A DNA stretch of 64,000 nt from Sulfuriroseicoccus oceanibius (GTDB lineage: Bacteria; Verrucomicrobiota; Verrucomicrobiia; Verrucomicrobiales; SLCJ01). The number at the start of each line of letters is the position of its first letter. Within the stretch, counting starts at the first letter, position 1. This document shows, piece by piece, positions 45,843 to 53,627 of this stretch. The stretch lies in contig NZ_CP066776.1 in NCBI RefSeq assembly GCF_010681825.2, forward strand, positions 1,116,001 to 1,180,000, given 5' to 3'. The notes below the pieces were generated by a model. It worked only from the letters and a program-made list of their open reading frames with translations, had not been told where the DNA came from and did no database searches. The position numbers were made by a program, and so were the translations under genes.

Positions 45843-45870
45843 CCTGGAGGGCGTTGATTCGCCCTCCAGG
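45843..45870 (+). terminator. Hairpin after PEP-CTERM gene 1, probable terminator
   Basis: A perfect 11-bp stem, CCTGGAGGGCG (45843-45853) with CGCCCTCCAGG (45860-45870), and loop TTGATT. Only TT follows, so termination would be weak or factor-assisted; sulfatase 2, starting 42 bases on, may be reached by read-through. Confidence 0.6.
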
Positions 45871-45912
45871 TTGGATCTGGATTGTGGATTCGAGTGCTTG
45901 GGTTGTTGGTTT

Positions 45913-48684
45913 ATGAAAGTGGCAAATTGGAGCCGGGTCGCGTTGGTGATTGCGCTGGTGTTTGGTAGGTCGGCTCTGTGCGCCGATGTGATCAGTGTGA
46001 ATTTTGAGCAAGGCGGCCAGAGCTCCGGGGACGAGTTGGGCGCCGCTGTGGAAGCGGGTGTGGTGCCCGTGGCGCAGTGGAACAATCTCAATGTGGGGGC
46101 GATCGGTGTGCATGGCGTGGCGTTGGCGCCAACGGCGGTGAAAGATCGAACCGGTGTGGAGACATCAGCGACGGTAGCGGTGGATCTGGCCAGTGCGTAC
46201 GTAGGTGAGTCTGGCTCCGGAGGAGGTTCGCCGGATCGTGTGATGATGGCATCGTATGTTTCGTGGGACCCTGTGGATGGTGTGGCTCCCGAGGACTCGG
46301 GAGGGGTGACGGTGGCGGGTTTGCCATCGGATTTCACCGATTCGGGGTATTCGGTTTACGTCTATTTTGATGCGGATGTGAACGACCGTACTTTTGATAT
46401 TGGAGTTGCGGGCATGAGTGTCCGTGGTGCGGATAGTTCGACATTTGCAGGTGTTTTCAAGAATGCGGCGTCGTCGCCGGGAGATGCGAACTGCGCGGTT
46501 TTTTCGGGGCTGAATGCATCCGGCTTTGTGATCTCAATGAACTCGGATTCGGGGCGTGCCGCTCTCAACGGCTTTCAGATTGTGGCGAATACCTACCAAC
46601 CGGCACCTGCGATCACGTCGTTTGTGGCGGATGATTATTACGTGGAGCCGGGCGGTGCGGTGACGCTGCGCTGGGAGACCTCGGGTGCGACCAGCTTGAG
46701 TATTGCGCCTGATGCTGGGGATGTGTTGGCTGGTTCTAGTGACGGGGTGGGTGAGGTTCGGGTTACGGTGCCTGACGAGACGACGACGTATATCTTGACG
46801 GCCTCCAGCGGGGGAGGTGCTGTGACATCCAGAGTTCGGGTCGGGGTTGGGCCGGCGCGGCCGAACATCGTTTTGTTCCTTGTGGACGACATGGGAACGC
46901 AGGATACGTCGGAGCCATTCGTGGTGGATGAGGCTGGAAATGATGTGCCGACCGCGATGAATCAATTGTACCGGACTCCGGCGATGAGGAGTCTGGCGGA
47001 TCAGGGGATGAAATTCACCAATGCGTATGCCATGCCGGTTTGTTCGCCTACGCGCTGTAGTCTCATGAACGGGCAAAACTCAGTGCGGCATCATGTGACC
47101 AACTGGACGGGGAGGGATGTCTCGCCATCGGGCGGCGGGGAGACTGGGTTCAACTCCTCCGCCAGTCATAACTCTCCGCGTGATTGGCGGAGGATGGGGC
47201 TGGACGTGAGCCAGAGTACGCTGCCGGCGTTGCTTAGCGGTGCCGGTTATCGGACGATTCACGTGGGCAAAGGGCACTTCGGAAATGCCTTTAGCAACAT
47301 GGATCCGGCGGACTGTGGGTTTGATATCAACATCGGTGGAACCCAGATCGGGCAACCGGGGAGCTATTACGGCAATCAAAACTATGGGTCTGGAAACATG
47401 CAGGTGCCCCATTTGGAGGCGTATCATGGGACCTCCACGTTTTTGACGGAGGCGCTGACCGTGGAGATGAACAAGGCGATCGAGGCGTCGGTTCGGGACG
47501 GTGTGCCGTTTTTCGCCTACATGTCTCATTATGCGGTGCACCAGCCGTATGACGAGGACTCCAGGTTTGCTGGAAACTACCCCGGCTTGAGCGGGTTTGA
47601 CCGGGCGTACGCGACCTTGATCGAGGGGATGGACAAGTCGCTCGGGGATATAATGACGAAGCTCAATGAGCTAGGGGTTGCCGAGGACACATTGGTCATC
47701 TTCCTGTCGGATAATGGAAGTGATAACCCAAACAAAGCGGCGTCGGCTCCGCTGCGGGGGTACAAGGGGACGAAATGGGAGGGCGGCTCACGGGTGCCGA
47801 TGATCGTAGGGTGGGCGAAGATTGATGCGGGCAACCCATTTCAGGCGGAGTTGAGTATTCCGGTGGATCGCTACGAAGATGATATTGTGACGGTATTTGA
47901 CCTGTATCCGACCGTACTCGGGGTGGCGGGTGTGGGGCGTGGAGACCAGGTTGTCGATGGCTATGATCTGCGGGAGTACTTCAAAGGGGTGCCCGGGCAG
48001 CACCGGCCGCAGGAGTTGTTAATTCACTTTCCGCATGACCACGCTTCGGATTACTACACGTTTTTGAGGCAGGGGGACTACAAGTTGATCTACCACTATG
48101 TGGATGACCGCTATGAGCTCTACCATCTTGGCGATGACTTGGGGGAGACGGTCAATTTGGCGGCAGCCGAGCCCGAGCGGGTGGTGCGGATGGCGCGGCG
48201 GATGGCGCAGATGCTCAATGAGCATGGTGCGCAGTGGCCGACTTTTGACCGATCTCCGGATGATGTGGATGATCCGTTTGCGATGCCTCTTGTGGTGGGT
48301 GTTGATTTGGATGCCGACGGGCTTGACGACCGGGAGGAGGATGCGAATGGAAATGGGCTGGTGGACCCGGGGGAGACCAACCCGGATCTGGACAATAGCG
48401 ACGGGGATAACGTTGGCGATGGGGATGAGGTGAAGCTGGGGACCGATCCTTTGGATGCGTCGAGTCGCTTTGAGGTGGTGCCTGCGTTGATGTCGGACGG
48501 CACATTGGAGCTCGTTTGGCCCTCCCGGCCGGGAACTACGTTTACGATCCGATCGAGCTTTGATTTGAAGGATTGGAGCACGGTGGTTGCTGCTGCAGTG
48601 CCCGCTTCGGAGGGGCGGGTTACACGGTTCAACTTGGGGCGGATGGACGGGGCTCAGGCCTTTTTCAGAACGGAGCTCGAGTGA
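45913..48684 (+). CDS. Secreted multidomain sulfatase 2
   Basis: 923 residues from ATG 45913 (signal peptide VANWSRVALVIALVFGRSAL, cleavage near CADV). The layout is the same as sulfatase 1: an N-terminal beta domain, an Ig-like domain (SFVADDYYVEPGGAVTLRWE), the sulfatase domain from RPNIVLFLVDDMGTQDTSEP with formylglycine site CSPTR at Cys377, and FLSDNGSDNP. A calcium-binding DLDADGLDDREEDANGNGLV stretch and a TIRSSFDLKDWSTVV tail follow. The GAGYRTIHVGKGHFGNAFSN region also matches sulfatase 1, so it is a recent paralogue. It has no obvious promoter element of its own. Confidence 0.92.
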   Translation: MKVANWSRVALVIALVFGRSALCADVISVNFEQGGQSSGDELGAAVEAGVVPVAQWNNLNVGAIGVHGVALAPTAVKDRTGVETSATVAVDLASAYVGESGSGGGSPDRVMMASYVSWDPVDGVAPEDSGGVTVAGLPSDFTDSGYSVYVYFDADVNDRTFDIGVAGMSVRGADSSTFAGVFKNAASSPGDANCAVFSGLNASGFVISMNSDSGRAALNGFQIVANTYQPAPAITSFVADDYYVEPGGAVTLRWETSGATSLSIAPDAGDVLAGSSDGVGEVRVTVPDETTTYILTASSGGGAVTSRVRVGVGPARPNIVLFLVDDMGTQDTSEPFVVDEAGNDVPTAMNQLYRTPAMRSLADQGMKFTNAYAMPVCSPTRCSLMNGQNSVRHHVTNWTGRDVSPSGGGETGFNSSASHNSPRDWRRMGLDVSQSTLPALLSGAGYRTIHVGKGHFGNAFSNMDPADCGFDINIGGTQIGQPGSYYGNQNYGSGNMQVPHLEAYHGTSTFLTEALTVEMNKAIEASVRDGVPFFAYMSHYAVHQPYDEDSRFAGNYPGLSGFDRAYATLIEGMDKSLGDIMTKLNELGVAEDTLVIFLSDNGSDNPNKAASAPLRGYKGTKWEGGSRVPMIVGWAKIDAGNPFQAELSIPVDRYEDDIVTVFDLYPTVLGVAGVGRGDQVVDGYDLREYFKGVPGQHRPQELLIHFPHDHASDYYTFLRQGDYKLIYHYVDDRYELYHLGDDLGETVNLAAAEPERVVRMARRMAQMLNEHGAQWPTFDRSPDDVDDPFAMPLVVGVDLDADGLDDREEDANGNGLVDPGETNPDLDNSDGDNVGDGDEVKLGTDPLDASSRFEVVPALMSDGTLELVWPSRPGTTFTIRSSFDLKDWSTVVAAAVPASEGRVTRFNLGRMDGAQAFFRTELE

Positions 48685-48730
48685 CGGGCGACGGTGGATT
48701 GCCTGACGATGCGTTTTTTCTGAGGAAATA

Positions 48731-48757
48731 TGATAACGTTTGCAGGCGGGTCGACGT
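48731..48757 (+). promoter_or_regulatory. Candidate ECF-type promoter of sigma2
   Basis: TGATAACGTTT (48731-48741) and GACGT (48753-48757), with 17 bases between AAC and CGT, 16 bases before the sigma2 start. Its 11-base upstream half is identical to the one at 44880. Confidence 0.6.
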
Positions 48758-48772
48758 GCCCACGGAGCCATC

Positions 48773-49309
48773 ATGTCGTCATCTCCTGAACATTTCCGCG
48801 AGTTCGTAAGTCTGCTGACCAGTCATCAGTCGGCGCTTCGTGGGTTTATCGTGTCTCTTCTGCCTGGGCTTCCGGGGGCATCCGATGTGCTGCAGGATGT
48901 GAACGTCATCCTTTGGGAGAAACGTGCCGCGTTTGAGATCGGGAGTAATTTTCGTGCGTGGGCGTTTAAGATCGCACGTTACGAGACCCTGAACTACCGC
49001 CGCAGGCTGCAGCGGGACGGTGTGGAGATGCTCAACCCTGAGCTGATTGACCTGATGGCCGCGGAGTATGAACGGCGCCCCGAGCTTACGGAGAGGCGAC
49101 TTGAGGCTCTGCAGCATTGTCTGGAGGGCTTGCAGCCGCAGCATCGCGAGTTGATCGAAGGGCGCTATATGAGTGCGTCCTCGTTGGTCGATTATGCGGC
49201 GAGGGTGGGGCGTTCGGCCGGTGGCCTGCGGGTGGCATTGCATCGGTTGCGTGCGTCGTTGCGCAAGTGCGTGGAGTCGAAATTGGTGGTTGCTGAGAGT
49301 CGCGTATGA
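48773..49309 (+). CDS. ECF-like sigma factor 2
   Basis: 178 residues from ATG 48773 (SSSPEHFREFVSLLTSHQSA). Region 2 (SDVLQDVNVILWEKRAAFEI, NFRAWAFKIARYETLNYRR) and region 4 (LQPQHRELIEGRYMSASSLV, RVGRSAGGLRVALHRLRASL) are complete. It is very like sigma1, including the SASSLV turn before the helix-turn-helix, so the two arose by duplication. The stop overlaps the start of FecR-LamG2 (ATGA at 49306). No terminator separates it from sulfatase 2, so it may also be reached by transcription from cassette A. Confidence 0.93.
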   Translation: MSSSPEHFREFVSLLTSHQSALRGFIVSLLPGLPGASDVLQDVNVILWEKRAAFEIGSNFRAWAFKIARYETLNYRRRLQRDGVEMLNPELIDLMAAEYERRPELTERRLEALQHCLEGLQPQHRELIEGRYMSASSLVDYAARVGRSAGGLRVALHRLRASLRKCVESKLVVAESRV

Positions 49310-50853
49310 ACCTTGAAGAATTAGAATTGTTGGTGGGTGATCTGCTGGACGGCAGCCTGTCGGGCGAGAAGCGAGCGGAGTTGGAGGCTGCATTGATGGC
49401 GAGCCCTGAGGCGCGTGAGCGATTCAGTGAATTGCTTCAATTGCACAACGCGATGGAGATTCATACTGAAGGACTTCCTTCTGCGAAATGGGGGCGTGCT
49501 GTGATTCCTGTAGAACGTGTGATGAGGCGTCAGCGGCGCAAGATTATGCGAATTGCGGTCATGGCTGCTGCTGCGGTGATTGTCCTTGGGGCGGTGGTGA
49601 TGCGCATGATCCACGTGCCGCACGCGGCCGAGCTTGCTGGGTTTGAGGTGGCGCGTGGGACACGTTTTGAGGTGACGCATGCGGTGGATCGGGCGAACCC
49701 GACGGGTGGCGCATTGCATGCGGGATCCCGGATGGTGATTTCGCAGGGGGCGGTGGAGTTGAAATTCGAGTCTGGCGTTCGTTCGGTGGTGCAGGCTCCG
49801 GCTGACCTGACATTGGATGCCGAAGGTGTGGTGAGTTTGGACGAAGGGGTGGCCTGGTTCCATGTACCGGCGGATGCTGTCGGGTTTGAGGTGGTTGCGC
49901 GGGAGGTGAGAATCGTGGATCTGGGGACGGAATTTGGCGTGGTTTCCAGCGGGATGGTCGCGGATGAGGTGCATGTGTTCGATGGGCGGGTGGCTGTGAC
50001 CCACCTCTGGGGAGGCGATTCCACGCGGCGTGAGCTGGTTGCCGGTGAGGCGGTGAGGGCAACCGATGAGGAGGAGCTAGAAGCACAGGCCACGGATAGA
50101 AGTCGTTTTACCTCGGTCTTGCCGGATGGACTGCCGTATTTGCACTGGTCGTTCGACGGGGCGGATCCGTTCCAAGTGCGTGGCACCTACAATGCGGTAT
50201 CGCGGATCAAGACGGGCGATGTCGCTGGGCTCAGTAATCCGGAGTTGGTGCCGGGGGTGGTGGGCAATGCCGTGGTATTCAACGGAGAACGTCAGGCGTT
50301 GGTGACCAACTGGCCCGGGTTCACCGGGAAGCGGGCGCGGACGGTGAGCTTTTGGATGCGATTGCCGGCGGGTGTCGGGCAATCGGGGCTTAATGGCATC
50401 GTAGGCTGGGGGGATCCCGAGTTGTACGGTGGGAAGTGGAAGGTGTTGGTATGTGATGGAGAGGAGGCTGATTCCCAGGTGGTGCGGGTTTCGTGGGGGG
50501 CTCACTGGGCGGATGGCAGCATCGATGTAAATGATGGTGAGTGGCATCATGTCGTGGTGACCACGACGGGCCAAGTGGATGCGGCCGGGCACTTGGATAT
50601 CGCAGTGTATGTCGACGGGGTGCGTGACGCGCATCGGTTCGAGGGGACAGAAGAGAGCGGTCCGGTGCATGAGATGCGCACGGGATCGCGAACCCAGGCC
50701 GCGCAGCCGCTGATGTTTGGTTCCAGCCTGCAGTCACGCATTGAAGATCGCTTCTTCTTTAAAGGCGAGATCGACGAGTTGTTCATCCATGCGGGGCATG
50801 TCACCGCTGAGGAGGTGGCGCGCATGCGAGAACTCTCCGGGGCTCAAAACTAG
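49306..50853 (+). CDS. FecR-LamG membrane protein 2, probable anti-sigma sensor
   Basis: 515 residues with the same plan as FecR-LamG1. A charged helical N-terminus (DLLDGSLSGEKRAELEAALM) is followed by a membrane helix at 81-99 (MRIAVMAAAAVIVLGAVVM) preceded by RRQRRK. The FecR domain (SVVQAPADLTLDAEGVVSLD; IVDLGTEFGVVSSG) and the LamG-like C-terminus (RTVSFWMRLPAG; DGEWHHVVVTTTGQVDAAG; FFKGEIDELFIHAG) follow. The membrane segment is almost identical to that of FecR-LamG1, while the lectin parts differ more, as expected if each sees a different ligand. Partner: sigma2 by overlap. It is 9 bp from sulfatase 3. Confidence 0.85.
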   Translation: MNLEELELLVGDLLDGSLSGEKRAELEAALMASPEARERFSELLQLHNAMEIHTEGLPSAKWGRAVIPVERVMRRQRRKIMRIAVMAAAAVIVLGAVVMRMIHVPHAAELAGFEVARGTRFEVTHAVDRANPTGGALHAGSRMVISQGAVELKFESGVRSVVQAPADLTLDAEGVVSLDEGVAWFHVPADAVGFEVVAREVRIVDLGTEFGVVSSGMVADEVHVFDGRVAVTHLWGGDSTRRELVAGEAVRATDEEELEAQATDRSRFTSVLPDGLPYLHWSFDGADPFQVRGTYNAVSRIKTGDVAGLSNPELVPGVVGNAVVFNGERQALVTNWPGFTGKRARTVSFWMRLPAGVGQSGLNGIVGWGDPELYGGKWKVLVCDGEEADSQVVRVSWGAHWADGSIDVNDGEWHHVVVTTTGQVDAAGHLDIAVYVDGVRDAHRFEGTEESGPVHEMRTGSRTQAAQPLMFGSSLQSRIEDRFFFKGEIDELFIHAGHVTAEEVARMRELSGAQN

Positions 50854-50862
50854 GATCACAAG

Positions 50863-53583
50863 ATGATGAGATATGTTGTTTCCGCGGCCTTGTGGCTGCT
50901 CGCGCAAGGTGGTGTGCTTGCTGGTTCTTCCGTGTTGATGGATTTTGGCACCGTGCAGGGAGCTGCCGGTGGGAATTGGAACCATTTGGGAGCGGGGACC
51001 TCGTTGGCCGATCTGGTGGACAGCTCGGGGACGGCGACCACGATCGATCTAACGCTGCGTTTTCATGGATCGGGGGCGGGCTATGGCGGTGGGGCCTTCA
51101 ATAGCGAGGATCCCGGAGCTCCCGAGCCATTCAATGTGAAGAATGCTTATGCCGACGGCTTGTATAGCAACAACCACACCGAGGCTGGTATTGATATTAC
51201 TTTGAGCGAACTGGCTCCGAACACATCATACACCATCACTTTCTACGGTGGGCGCAATGATGGTAACTGGAGTGACGCGGATGTTACCGTAGTGGTAGGC
51301 TCGGGAGATGGAGGGAAAGTGACGCACCGCGCGGCGTGTTCCTTTGTGGTCACTTCGGATTCCTCTGGGGGGATTCGGCTGAACTTTGTGGACGATGGGA
51401 GCAATGTCTCGTCGGGGGCGAATGCGACCCTGGCGGCAATGAGTATTGAGGAAGTGCCGAACTTACTCCCGACGATCGGGGAGTTTTTGGCAGATGATTA
51501 TTATGTCGCAGCGGGTGACGCGGTGACGCTGGAGTGGCGGAGTGACAAGGCGACGTCACTGGTGATCGACCAAGGGGTGGGGGATGTGACGGGCGTTGGC
51601 GTGGATGGGAGCGGTAGCTTTACGGTGAACGTGGAGCAGACCACGACGTACACGCTCACGGCGGCCAACGACGAGGGGGCGGTGACTGAGAGTGTGCGCG
51701 TGGTGGTAGGGGACCCACGGCCGAACATTTTGTTCTTTTTGGTGGATGATATGGGGTGGCAGGACACGTCGGTGCCGTTTCATTACGATGGCTCGGGCAA
51801 CCCGGTGCGAGGGGTTTACAACGATCGTTACCGTACGCCGTCCATGGAAACGCTGGCAGCCCAGGGGCGGAAGTTTACCAATGCGTATGCTTACTCCATC
51901 TGTTCGCCGACGCGGGTGTCTATCATGACAGGGATGCATGCGGCGCGGCATCATGTGACGACGTGGACGCATCCTGAGACGCCACAGCACACGGGGGGCA
52001 ATTCGGTGGCGCATCTCGACTCCCCGGCTGACTGGCGGATGGCGGGAATGGATGCGGCGGATATTCCGTTGCCCAAAATGCTGAAACAGGCTGGATACCG
52101 CACGATTCACGCGGGGAAGGCGCATTTCGGACCCAATAGCGAACCGTCCGGGGACCCTCGTTTTCTTGGTTTTGATGTGAACATTGCAGGTCACGGAGCC
52201 GGCGGGCCGGGATCGTATCTCGGATCGCAAAACTTCTCGGGCACATGGCGCGGAGCTCCGGCGTTCTGGGATGTCCCCGGACTCGATCAGTATCACATAG
52301 GCAATTATGGGCAGGAGGTATTCCTCACCGAGGCGCTGACTCTGGAGATGAACCGTGAAATCGAACGGGCGGTCGCAGACGGGGTGCCGTTCTTCGCCTA
52401 CATGAGTCACTATGCGGTGCACGTGCCGTGGACCAATGACGAACGTTTTACCGCCAACTACGATGGCAGTGAGCCCGGCGAGCCGAACCTGGGCGGGCAG
52501 GAGTTGGCCTTCGCTACCATTGTGGAAGGGGTGGACAAGTCGTTGGGCGATATCATGGCCAGGCTGGAGCAGCTAGGGGTCGCGGATGATACCTTGGTGA
52601 TCTTCTACTCTGACAATGGTAGTGACCTGCGGGATGGACGGGAGGAATCTGTGCTTCGCGGGTACAAGGGAACCAAGTGGGAAGGTGCGTTCCGTGTGCC
52701 GTTTATCGTGGGATGGGCGAAACTGGATGGGACCAATTCTTTCCAGCAGGCATTGCCCATCCCCGCCAACACAAGGGACGAGCGCGTTATTAATTGTGAG
52801 GATATGTTTTCCACGGTGGCTGCGGTGGCAGGAGTCGCCTATGACCATGATGTGGACGGATATGATTTGAGCCCGTATTTCCGCGGGGTGGAAGGAGAGC
52901 TGCGTCCCCAGCAATTCATCCAGCATTTCCCCCACGGGCATGGATCGGATCATTTTGTGGTGATGCGGCAAGGGGATTGGAAGATTATCCACGAGTATTC
53001 CAATGGGACGACCCAGCTTTTCAACCTGGCCGATGATGTTGGCGAGGCTACTGATGTGGCGGACCAGCACCCGGAGTTGGTGATGTCCATGACTCGTCAC
53101 TTGATCCAGGAGTTGGAGCGGTATGGCGCCCAATACTCAAGGAATGTGGATACAGGGGGTGAAATACCTCCGAAGTTACCCAACCTGCCGGCGGTGGATG
53201 TGGATGAGGATGGAGTGGCCGACCTGACCGAGGACGCCAACCAGAATGGGTTGGTCGATCCGGGGGAGACAGATCCTGATAACGATAATACCGACGGCGA
53301 CAATGTGCCGGATGGAGATGAAGCCCGCTTGGGAACCGACCCGCTGGATGCGGCCAGTCGCTTCGATGTGCTGCCGATACGACATGCGGATGGAAGCATC
53401 GAGCTTCGATGGCCGTCTGCGCCCGGAGCAACCTTTACCATTCGCAGCAGTCACGATCTGAGCGACTGGTCTACCGTGGTGGCGGATGCGGTGCCTGCGG
53501 CTGGCGCGGGTGCGGTTGAGACTTCGTATGTGTTCGCCGCGGGCGAGTCAGGTCGGAGGTTTTTTCAGGTCGAACTTAACTAG
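50863..53583 (+). CDS. Secreted multidomain sulfatase 3
   Basis: 906 residues. A signal peptide (about 1-21) precedes an N-terminal domain with the GAGTSLADLVDSSGTATTID type of start. Then come an Ig-like domain (EFLADDYYVAAGDAVTLEWR), the sulfatase domain (RPNILFFLVDDMGWQDTSVP) with formylglycine site CSPTR at Cys347, FYSDNGSDLRD, and the TSP3-like (DVDEDGVADLTEDANQNGLV, DPDNDNTDGDNVPDGDEA) and beta-sandwich tail. It diverges from sulfatases 1 and 2 in the substrate-facing region (TIHAGKAHFGPNSEPSG; GTWRGAPAFWDVPGLDQYHI), so it may remove another sulfate ester. It probably shares a transcript with sigma2, FecR-LamG2 and the alpha-galactosidase. Confidence 0.92.
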   Translation: MMRYVVSAALWLLAQGGVLAGSSVLMDFGTVQGAAGGNWNHLGAGTSLADLVDSSGTATTIDLTLRFHGSGAGYGGGAFNSEDPGAPEPFNVKNAYADGLYSNNHTEAGIDITLSELAPNTSYTITFYGGRNDGNWSDADVTVVVGSGDGGKVTHRAACSFVVTSDSSGGIRLNFVDDGSNVSSGANATLAAMSIEEVPNLLPTIGEFLADDYYVAAGDAVTLEWRSDKATSLVIDQGVGDVTGVGVDGSGSFTVNVEQTTTYTLTAANDEGAVTESVRVVVGDPRPNILFFLVDDMGWQDTSVPFHYDGSGNPVRGVYNDRYRTPSMETLAAQGRKFTNAYAYSICSPTRVSIMTGMHAARHHVTTWTHPETPQHTGGNSVAHLDSPADWRMAGMDAADIPLPKMLKQAGYRTIHAGKAHFGPNSEPSGDPRFLGFDVNIAGHGAGGPGSYLGSQNFSGTWRGAPAFWDVPGLDQYHIGNYGQEVFLTEALTLEMNREIERAVADGVPFFAYMSHYAVHVPWTNDERFTANYDGSEPGEPNLGGQELAFATIVEGVDKSLGDIMARLEQLGVADDTLVIFYSDNGSDLRDGREESVLRGYKGTKWEGAFRVPFIVGWAKLDGTNSFQQALPIPANTRDERVINCEDMFSTVAAVAGVAYDHDVDGYDLSPYFRGVEGELRPQQFIQHFPHGHGSDHFVVMRQGDWKIIHEYSNGTTQLFNLADDVGEATDVADQHPELVMSMTRHLIQELERYGAQYSRNVDTGGEIPPKLPNLPAVDVDEDGVADLTEDANQNGLVDPGETDPDNDNTDGDNVPDGDEARLGTDPLDAASRFDVLPIRHADGSIELRWPSAPGATFTIRSSHDLSDWSTVVADAVPAAGAGAVETSYVFAAGESGRRFFQVELN

Positions 53584-53627
53584 AGTGCGATAGGATGTGT
53601 TTCTGTGAGTTCTGTTAGATTTGAGTG

